NCBI GenBank assembly: GCA_003166055.1
Contig: PMWR01000468.1
Location: 174-5,591 of the forward strand
Origin: Acidobacteriaceae bacterium
Lineage (GTDB): Bacteria > Acidobacteriota > Terriglobia > Terriglobales > Acidobacteriaceae
Reading direction: 5' to 3'
Length of the DNA: 5,418 nucleotides
Both the position numbers and the translations under genes were made by a program. Under the pieces are notes generated by a model, which saw nothing but the letters and a program-made list of their open reading frames with translations, had not been told where the DNA came from and ran no database searches. The first letter of the stretch is position 1; each line of letters begins with the position of its first letter. This document shows, piece by piece, positions 1-5,418 of the stretch.

Positions 1-1
1 T

Positions 2-355
2 CCGCTCGCTCCCAATTCCCCAGTAAGCACACCGATCACCATCACCCCGGCCAATACGACCGGGTCCGTGACCGCGAGCCCCTCGTCACCTGTCTCATAT
101 GGGACGCCTGTCACATTCACGGCAACCGTTGTCGGCGCTTCGGGCGCTGCTGGGCCAACGGGCTATGCCTACTTTTACGATAGCGACAGCAATCTCCAAT
201 CAGTGCCCCTGGTGCCGGGTGCGGGAGTTTCAACGGCGACGACGCAGCCCTTCCAGCTTGCCGCCGGATCTCACAGCATCTCTGTCTCCTATAGCGGAGA
301 CAACAATTACTACGCGCAGTACCCCCTCCCCGGCGCGTCTACAACCCTGCAGGTG
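2..355 (+). other. Ig-like domain (bacterial group 3 type), possibly truncated at the left edge
   Basis: Residues 1-118. The segment ITITPANTTGSVTASPSSPV leads into SYGTPVTFTATV, then LAAGSHSISVSYSGDNNY and the closing strand STTLQV. This is the usual pattern of bacterial group 3 Ig-like repeats: an early Y-G-x-x-V-T-F-T strand, a late AGxHxIxVxYxGDxNY turn, and a final L-x-V strand. It does not match the domain in the equivalent position before the second superunit, where a 76-residue MBG-like module sits instead. It therefore belongs to a different, upstream part of the protein and marks where the superunit array begins or changes. Confidence 0.75.
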
Positions 356-3300
356 AACAGCAACGTCATCGGGCTGGTTCTAACCAGTTCCACCGCTGCA
401 ACCACGGCAGGCACGGTGGTCACGTTCCAGGCTCAGGCCAGCGGCGCCACTCTGCCCACCGGCGAAACCATTACCCTCACCGGGCTGCCCGATGCCGCAA
501 ATGTAACTCCCACCGTGAATGCTTCAGGGGTGGCCAGTTTCAGTTACGGTTTGTTCCCGCCGCAAACAACTCCCTACACCATTACGGCGTCCTATGCCGG
601 CGACGGTAACTATGCGGCCGCCACGTCCAACTCGGTTTCGCTTCAAGTGAATCCGACGCCAGTCAGTGTGATCCTGACCCCGAGCGCCAACCCGGTCACC
701 TACCCCACAGCGATCAATCTAACCGCCACCACCACTACCAATGGCGTCGGCGTCCTCACCGGTCCCATTAGCTTCCAGAACAATGGGAGCACTATCGGCA
801 CCGGGACCCTTCAGACGGTTGGCGGCTCCAGCGGCCTGACCACTGTAGGCACCTACGACACGTTCACCGGCCAGACCGTCATCGCTATCGCCACAGGCGA
901 CTTCAACAAGGACGGCTATCAGGATCTCGCGGTTCTTGAGTCCGGTTCCGGCTCCGCATCCTTGCTCATCTCGCTTGGCAACGGAAATGGCACCTTCCAA
1001 GCGCCAACGACCTATAGTTCCACTACGTTTGGCTTCGACCCAGCCTCCGTTGCCATTGCCGCTGCTGATTTCAACAACGACGGATACACCGATCTGGTCG
1101 TCGCAGCGTCTGATGGGACTGTCGTCGTCTTGCTGGCCAAGGGCGACGCCGCGGGCGATCTAACCTTCAGCCAGGCGTTCAACGTCTCCGGCGCGCTCGC
1201 TGTGGCCACGGGCGACTTCAATAAAGACGGCAATCAGGACTTCGTTGTCATTGGCCCGAGCAACGTCACAGCCTTCTATGGCAGCTCGAACGGCAATTTC
1301 CCGTCCGAGGGTTCATGGAGCAATTCGTTTGATTCTGTGACCTTCACCGGCGTCACCGTGGCCGACTTTAATCAGGACGGCTTCGCCGACTTCGCCGTCA
1401 GCGACAACTCCAACCTCGATGCAGCGGTCTTCATTTACGAGCCCGATGGCCAAAGCTTTGCGGGTCCCTACACCTATCCCGTCGGAGCATCGGCCACCGG
1501 CATTGCGTCCGGCGACATCAACGGCGACGGCTATCCTGACCTCGCCGTATTGAGCCAAGTAGATTCCACAGTCCTTGTGCTCCTCAACAGCGGTTCCGGC
1601 GGTCGTTTCAACTCCGCAGGAGCCTCCTACGGCGTCGCCTATCAGCCAACCGCGATCGCGATGGCCGATTTCAACCACGACAGTTTCGCCGACATCGCTG
1701 TTACCGGTACCGGCACTGGCCAGGGCGGCGGTACGACTATATTGCTCGGGTCTGGTTCTCTCACCATGCCCATGGGCGCCGAGGCATCTCTGCCCTCGGC
1801 ATTTGGCCAGGCGATTGCCACTGGCGACTTCAATAGCGACGGCAATCCCGATCTCGCTGTTGGGCTCAACGGAGTCACAACATTCCTTGACAGCGCGGCA
1901 CAAGCCGTCGTGACCGGTATTACTTTGCCTGGAGGCACGTCGCCCCTGACTGCCGTTTACCAGGGCTCGGATGACGGCTTATTAGCCGGAACCACTTCCT
2001 CGACCGTTTTCGAGGTCGTGAACCTGGCCCAGCCAGTCATCTCGTGGCCCAACCCCGCCGTCATCTCCTATGGCACCGCGCTCACCACTGCTCAGCTGAA
2101 TGCGACCGCGTCAGTGCCAGGAACATTCACCTACACGCCTGCACTCGGAACAATCCTGACCGCGGGCACCCAGGAGCTGTCGGTGAGCTTCGTGCCGACT
2201 GACACGGTCGACTACGTGGGCACTACGGCTTCAGTGTCGATCACGGTCAATCAGATCCAGCCCACCATTTCGTGGTCCAATCCTGCCGCCATCGTGTACG
2301 GAACGGCGCTCAGCAACACGCAGCTGAATGCTACTCATTCGGTGCCGGGAACCCTCACCTACACACCTGCTCTCGGAACAATCCTCACTGCGGGAACACA
2401 CCAGCTGTTTGTGAGTTTCCTGCCCAACGACAGCATCGACTACCTGGAGGCTACGGCTTCGGTGTCGATTACGGTCAATCAGGCCGCATCCGCCGTCGCC
2501 TGGTCGAACCCCGCCGCCATCCCGTATGGCACAGCGCTCGGCGGCGCGCAGTTGAATGCAACCGCCTCTGTACCCGGAACCCTAACCTACACGCCTGCTC
2601 TCGGAACAATCCTCGCCGCGGGCGCACACCAGCTGAGCGTCAGCTTCGTGCCGAGCGACAGCGTCGACTACCTTGGTGCTACGGGTTCCGTGTCGATCAC
2701 GGTCAATCAGGCCGCATCCACCGTCACCTGGGCGAGCCCCGCGGTCATCACGTATGGCACAGCGCTCGGCAGCGCGCAGTTGAATGCAACCGCCTCTGTG
2801 CCCGGAACCCTCACCTACACGCCTCCCCTCGGAACAATCCTTACCGCCGGTTCGCACACCCTGGCCGTCAGCTTCACTCCCACCGACGCAGCGGATTATT
2901 CTTCAACCACTGCCAGCGTTTCAATCACGGTCAACCAGGCCGCATCCACCGTCACTTGGGCGAACCCCGCAGCCATCACGTATGGCGCCCCGCTTGGCAG
3001 CGCTCAGTTGAACGCGACCGCTTCCGTGCCGGGCACCTTCACCTACGCGCCGGCAGCCGGAACCACGCTCACTGCGGGCACACACTCGCTGTCTGTGAGC
3101 TTCGTACCCACCGACAATACCGACTACGCGAACGCAACGGCCACAGCGTCGATCACCGTCAACCAGGCCGCCCCGGTCATTACCTGGAATTCGCCCGCTG
3201 CGATCACCTACGGGACGGCGCTTGGTGCGTCTCAGCTCGATGCCACGGCTTCGACTGGCGGCACTCTGACCTACACTCCTGCCGCAGGTACCGTCCTCGG

Positions 3301-5418
3301 CGCCGGCCCGCAAACGCTAAACGTGAGCTTCACTCCGTCCGACACTGTCGACTACTCCACGGCGAGCGCTTCGGTCTCGCTCCAGGTGAATCAGGCTACG
3401 CCGGTCATCACCTGGTCCAACCCTGCCCCCATCGGCTACGGCACCCAGCTCAGCGCAGTCCAGTTGGATGCGACAGCTACCCCGGCAGGCGGCGTCTTTA
3501 CCTACACACCGGACGCAGGCACCACCTTGCCCGAAGGTACGCAAACACTGAGTGTCAGCTATACCCCAACGGATACCGTCGACTACGCGATAGCAACGAA
3601 GTCGGTGACCATCCAGGTCAACCCCTCGACGATCTCGCTGGGTCTCACCAGTTCCGCCGATTCAATTAGCTCCGGGACGGTAGTGACGTTCCAGGTGCAC
3701 GCCGACGGCGCTGGGGTGACTGCCGGTCAAACCATCACTCTCACCGGCCTGCCCACTGCTGCAACCGTCACTCTGGCGCTGAACGACAGCGGCTTCGCCA
3801 GTTATAGTTACGGGCTGTTCCCGCCTGGAACATACAGTATTCAGGCATCTTACGGGCTGTCCCCGCCTGGAACATACAGTATTCGGGCATCTTCTGCCAG
3901 CTACAGTTCCATCGCGGCCACCACGTCCAACACGGTTTCGCTGGAGGTAGGTCCCACGCCGGTTCATGTGTCACTGGCCCCCAGCGCCAATCCGGTCCCC
4001 TACCCCGCGGCGATCAATCTCACCGCCAACGCAACCAGCGGAGGCCTTGGGGTTCCGACCGGCAGCGTCAACTTCCAGAACAGCGGCAACCAGATCGGCA
4101 CCGGTTCGCTTGCAACCGTCAATGGTTCCAGCGGACTCAACGTTGTCGGTACGTTTGATACCGTCACCGGCCAGACTGTCACCGCTGTCGCCACGGGCGA
4201 CTTCAACAAGGACGGCAAGCAGGATCTTGCGGTTCTTGAATCCGGTTCCGGCTCCGCAAGCTTGCTCATATCCCTTGGCAACGGAGACGGCACCTTCCAG
4301 GCGCCGACGGTCTATAGTTCCACGAGCTATGGTTTCGATCCGACCACAGTCGCCATCGCAGCCGCCGATTTCAACGGCGACGGCTACACCGATCTGGTGG
4401 TCATTGCATCGGACGGCGAGATTGCGGTCATACTGGCAGCGGGCGACGCTGCCGGCGATCTCGCCCTCACCCAGGCCCAGTTGATTCCGACATCCATCGC
4501 ACCGTTGGCAGTCGCCACCGGCGACTTCAATAAGGATGGCAATCAGGATTTCGTTGTCATTGGCGCCAATACTGTGACAGTTTTCTATGGCACCGGCAGC
4601 ACGCCAAGCAACTTCCCGGCTCAAGGCTCGTGGACCACAACAATCAATTCCAGCAACTTCACCGGTATCACAGTGGCCGACTTCAACCACGATGGCTACG
4701 CCGACTTCGCCATCAGCGATAACGCCGGTCCCGATGCGGCGGTCTTCCTTTACAACTCCGAGAGCAGCGGGTTTACCGGTCCGCAAACCTATCCCGTGGG
4801 ATCATCTGCAATCGCGATTGCGTCCGGCGACATCAATGGCGATGGCTATCCCGACCTGGCTGTAGTGAGCAATGTCGATTCCACGGTCTCCGTGCTCATC
4901 AACAACGGCCCCGGCGGCAGCGGCACACTCTCTTCCACCGGGACCTCCTACGGCGTTGCCTCGCAGCCTGCCGCGATTGCCATCAATGATTTCAACCAGG
5001 ATGGTTATGCCGACATTGCAGTCGCCGGCACTGGCACAGGTGAAGGTGGAGGCACAACTATTCTGCTCGGATCTTCCAGCGGCGCCATGACCGGCGAGAC
5101 ATCTCTGGCCACAGCGAATGGCCTGGCGATCGCCAGCGCCGATTTCAATAACGACGGCAACCCCGACCTCGCCGTCGGAAACGCCGGGATCGCCGTTTTC
5201 CTCGACAGCGCGGCCCAGGCCGGCCTGACAAATGTCACTCTGCCTGCGGGCATCGCTCCACTGACTGCCGTTTATCAGCCCTCGGATTCCGGTCTGTTCG
5301 CCGGATCCACTTCGCCGATCGTCAACGAAGTCGTCACTCAGTCCCAGCCCATTATCTCCTGGTCGAACCCCGCCGCCATTACCTACGGCACTGCGCTCGG
5401 CGGCACGCAGCTGAACGC
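2..5418 (+). CDS. Giant Ig-like / FG-GAP (VCBS) repeat surface protein, internal fragment (no start, no stop)
   Basis: Reading from base 2, all 1,805 codons are open. The frame carries recognisable protein motifs from the first to the last residue, so both ends of the gene are outside the window. Domain order by residue: Ig-like 1-118; Ig-like 119-217; Ig half 218-270; seven-bladed FG-GAP propeller 271-631; Ig half 632-676; seven MBG/Ig-like modules 677-1206; Ig-like 1207-1317; Ig half 1318-1370; propeller 1371-1736; Ig half 1737-1781; start of another module array from 1782. There is no cysteine, only four methionines, about 98 Asp plus 16 Glu, and about 9 Lys/Arg. Length differences between repeat copies are all multiples of three and many base changes are synonymous, which supports translation and purifying selection. 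FG-GAP loops bind calcium in known families, and Ig-like arrays usually form extracellular stalks. I infer a secreted or surface-anchored protein. Signal peptide, anchor and specific function are not visible, and I do not recognise a named gene. Confidence 0.93.
356..652 (+). other. Ig-like domain A, copy 1
   Basis: Residues 119-217. Visible pattern: GLVLTSSTAATTAGTVVTFQ, then TGETITLTGLPDAA, the strand GVASFSYGLFPP, and ITASYAGDGNYAAATSNSV followed by SLQV. The ASYAGDGNY turn and final LQV strand are typical of bacterial Ig-like repeats that form stalks of surface proteins. The related domain at 3620-3952 has the same order of strands, but lacks the GDGNY turn and carries an extra 14-residue duplication. 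Confidence 0.75.
653..811 (+). other. N-terminal half of an Ig-like domain interrupted by a propeller, copy 1
   Basis: Residues 218-270 (53 residues). The sequence runs PTPVSVILTPSANPVTYPTA, INLTAT, LTGPISFQNNGSTIGTGTL. This is the first part of a group 3 bacterial Ig-like domain, which normally continues with an A-x-x-x-x-LPAGTHxLTAVY strand. Here it runs into FG-GAP repeats instead. The missing second half is found 361 residues later, at 1895-2029. The two halves add up to 98 residues, the normal size of one such domain. The split is inferred from sequence pattern, not structure. Confidence 0.65.
812..1894 (+). other. Seven-bladed FG-GAP/VCBS-type beta-propeller, copy 1
   Basis: Residues 271-631. 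Seven calcium-loop motifs of the form D-F/I-N-x-D-G-x-x-D start at bases 899, 1067, 1214, 1364, 1514, 1667 and 1826 (residues 300, 356, 405, 455, 505, 556, 609), spaced 49-56 residues apart. Each is followed by a hydrophobic strand such as LAVLES, LVVAAS, FVVIG or LAVLS, and usually by a LLxxGxGxF-type strand. Spacing and motif match FG-GAP/VCBS repeats, the family that includes the integrin alpha propeller, where the loop binds calcium on the outer edge of each blade. Seven repeats make one complete propeller. Blade 6 is degenerate: DFNHDSFAD has Ser in place of the loop Gly. The ligand is unknown. Confidence 0.88.
1895..2029 (+). other. C-terminal half of the interrupted Ig-like domain, copy 1
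   Basis: Residues 632-676 (45 residues). AQAVVTGITLPGGTSPLTAV is followed by YQGSDDGLLAGTTSSTV and FEVV. The LPxGTxxLTAVYxGxD...AGTTS pattern is the late half of a group 3 bacterial Ig-like domain and has no FG-GAP motif. It follows blade 7 directly and precedes the first MBG-like module. It pairs with the half-domain at 653-811. Confidence 0.65.
2030..3619 (+). repeat. Array of seven 76-residue MBG/Ig-like modules
   Basis: Modules start at 2030, 2258, 2486, 2714, 2942, 3170 and 3398. The anchor tryptophan codon falls at 2045, 2273, 2501, 2729, 2957, 3185 and 3413, an exact 228-base period. The consensus is W-x-N-P-A-x-I-x-Y-G-T-A-L, then QLNATASVPGTxTYTP, a Gly-x-x-L-x-AG turn, LSVSFxPTDxxDY, and SVSITVNQ. 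Module 7 has one extra residue (PAGGVFTYTP against VPGTFTYTP). Modules 6 and 7 have QLDATA in place of QLNATA. The pattern is that of MBG-type or related bacterial Ig-like repeats, which build extended extracellular stalks. The exact Pfam family is uncertain without a profile search. Every module keeps frame, so they form a continuous rod between the two propellers. Confidence 0.88.
3620..3952 (+). other. Ig-like domain A, copy 2, carrying an internal duplication
   Basis: Residues 1207-1317. ISLGLTSSADSISSGTVVTF, then AGQTITLTGLPTAA, GFASYSYGLFPPGTYSIQAS, a second near-copy of the last 14 residues, then TTSNTVSLEV. It is 12 residues longer than copy 1: 14 gained by the duplication, two lost elsewhere. 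The ASYAGDGNY turn of copy 1 is replaced by ASSASYSS, so the usual Gly-Asp-x-Asn turn is missing. The domain may be strained or have an extra hairpin; it may also simply tolerate the insertion. Confidence 0.72.
3809..3892 (+). repeat. 42-bp direct tandem duplication (two copies, 40/42 identical)
   Basis: Copies lie at 3809-3850 and 3851-3892, adjoining with no gap. By hand count they differ at two bases: ttc against tcc (Phe/Ser) and cag against cgg (Gln/Arg). Each encodes a 14-residue segment, YGLFPPGTYSIQAS and YGLSPPGTYSIRAS. The frame is kept. The equivalent place in superunit 1 (around 554-600) has a single segment only, so the duplication arose after the superunits separated. Both differences change the residue, and one introduces one of only two arginines seen in the whole fragment. 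Confidence 0.95.
3953..4111 (+). other. N-terminal half of an Ig-like domain interrupted by a propeller, copy 2
   Basis: Residues 1318-1370, 53 residues as in copy 1. PTPVHVSLAPSANPVPYPAA, INLTAN, then VPTGSVNFQNSGNQIGTGSL. The TGSVNFxNxGxxIGTGSL strand pair is the middle of a group 3 bacterial Ig-like domain. It breaks off at the same residue as copy 1 and runs into the second propeller. Its partner half is at 5210-5344. Confidence 0.65.
4112..5209 (+). other. Seven-bladed FG-GAP/VCBS-type beta-propeller, copy 2
   Basis: Residues 1371-1736. The seven calcium-loop motifs start at bases 4199, 4367, 4523, 4679, 4829, 4988 and 5141 (residues 1400, 1456, 1508, 1560, 1610, 1663, 1714). All seven keep the full D-x-N-x-D-G-x-x-D pattern, including blade 6 (DFNQDGYAD), which is degenerate in copy 1. 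Compared with copy 1 there are small in-frame length changes in the loops between blades: +3 residues between blades 2 and 3, +2 between 3 and 4, +2 between 5 and 6, and -2 between 6 and 7. The calcium loops themselves keep their length. Loop variation on a fixed frame is what one expects of a propeller whose connecting loops may contact a ligand. Confidence 0.88.
5210..5344 (+). other. C-terminal half of the interrupted Ig-like domain, copy 2
   Basis: Residues 1737-1781, 45 residues as in copy 1. AQAGLTNVTLPAGIAPLTAV, then YQPSDSGLFAGSTSPIV and NEVV. This is the late half of a group 3 Ig-like domain (LPAGxxxLTAVYxxSDSGxFAGSTS), set directly after propeller blade 7. The half-domain lengths are identical in the two superunits while the propeller between them differs by five residues. 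Confidence 0.65.
5345..5418 (+). repeat. First MBG/Ig-like module of a new array, truncated by the window end
   Basis: QPIISWSNPAAITYGTAL followed by GGTQLNA matches the opening of the seven-module array at 2030. The tryptophan codon at 5360 stands 3,315 bases after the one at 2045. Only about 24 residues are visible, so the number of modules in this array is unknown. Confidence 0.85.

Larger units (their letters stand above)
356..3619 (+). repeat. Superunit copy 1 (Ig + split Ig/propeller + seven MBG-like modules), 1,088 residues
   Basis: This whole block is one repeat of a very long in-frame period. Its first residues (N-S-N-V-I-G-L-V-L-T-S-S) match those at 3620 (N-P-S-T-I-S-L-G-L-T-S-S), and the same order of domains then follows. 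The offset between equivalent points grows from 3,264 bases at the start to 3,300 at blade 1, 3,309 at blade 3, and 3,315 at blade 7 and at the first module tryptophan. Every step is a multiple of three bases. Equivalent blades in the two copies are far more alike than neighbouring blades inside one propeller, so the copies arose by duplication of the entire superunit. Confidence 0.9.
3620..5418 (+). repeat. Superunit copy 2, cut by the window end
   Basis: Repeats the domain order of the block at 356: Ig-like domain A, Ig half, seven-bladed propeller, Ig half, and the first part of a new MBG-like module array. Over the blade 1 segment (899-1021 against 4199-4321), 109 of 123 bases and 38 of 41 residues match by hand count. 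Around blade 3 (1202-1255 against 4511-4564) all 18 residues match although five bases differ, all synonymous. This is duplication followed by divergence under protein-level constraint. How many modules or further superunits follow cannot be told from this window. Confidence 0.88.

Noticed and set aside
99..356. Short ATG-started frame near the left edge
   Set aside because: It overlaps the Ig-like domain in another frame, and its product is low-complexity Ser/Pro/Arg sequence without a recognisable motif.
1661..1663. First in-frame ATG of the main frame as a possible gene start
   Set aside because: It sits in the strand leading to propeller blade 6. Clear domain sequence in the same frame extends upstream to base 2, and no ribosome binding site is evident.
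812..1894. Variable region of a diversity-generating retroelement
   Set aside because: Differences between the copies are mostly synonymous and not confined to adenine sites. No reverse transcriptase or template repeat is in the window.
2030..3619. Regularly spaced repeats as a CRISPR array
   Set aside because: The period is 228 bases, the repeats are diverged and continuous with no unique spacers, and they encode a conserved protein module.
2272..3669. A 465-codon open frame on the + strand, offset from the main frame
   Set aside because: It lies wholly over the 228-base module array. Because 228 is a multiple of three, any alternative frame free of stops in one module tends to stay open through all of them. 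Its product is an Arg/His/Cys-rich repeat with no domain pattern, while the frame from base 2 gives clear Ig-like modules.
3971..4786. A 271-codon antisense open frame, and another of 196 codons at 1313-1903
   Set aside because: Both are antisense to the propellers. Their repeated VEVGHGD/VEVAGGD-like pieces are the reverse reading of the calcium-loop codons. No start context or independent protein signature supports them.
2..5418. Pseudogene or assembly artefact
   Set aside because: There is no stop or frameshift in 1,805 codons, all indels between copies are multiples of three, and the calcium-loop residues are retained in 13 of 14 blades.

Overview
The window is a single internal stretch of one very large protein-coding gene on the + strand. 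The reading frame beginning at base 2 has no stop codon anywhere in the 5.4 kb, giving 1,805 consecutive codons. It also has no credible start: the first in-frame ATG is at 1661, inside a repeat domain. Both ends of the gene lie outside the window. I found no second gene, RNA gene, promoter, terminator, mobile element or intergenic gap. Residue numbers below count from base 2 as residue 1.

The protein is built from repeated extracellular-type beta domains. Region by region: an Ig-like domain (2-355); then a superunit of about 1,088 residues (356-3619) made of an Ig-like domain (356-652), a second Ig-like domain that appears split in two (653-811 and 1895-2029) around a seven-bladed FG-GAP/VCBS-type beta-propeller (812-1894), and an array of seven 76-residue Ig/MBG-like modules (2030-3619). 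At 3620 the superunit starts again in the same order: Ig-like domain with a recent 42-bp internal duplication (3620-3952), split Ig plus second seven-bladed propeller (3953-5344), and the first module of another 76-residue array cut by the window edge (5345-5418).

The translated protein is cysteine-free, has about 114 Asp/Glu against about 9 Lys/Arg, and carries 14 calcium-loop motifs of the DxNxDGxxD type. These features fit a secreted or cell-surface, calcium-loaded, rod-like protein. Its specific function (adhesion, matrix or substrate binding) cannot be read from this part.

The GC-rich sequence and this combination of Ig-like repeats with FG-GAP repeats resemble the large Ig-repeat proteins of soil Acidobacteriota (Terriglobia-like). 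That assignment is inference from protein style only; Planctomycetota or Verrucomicrobiota are possible alternatives.
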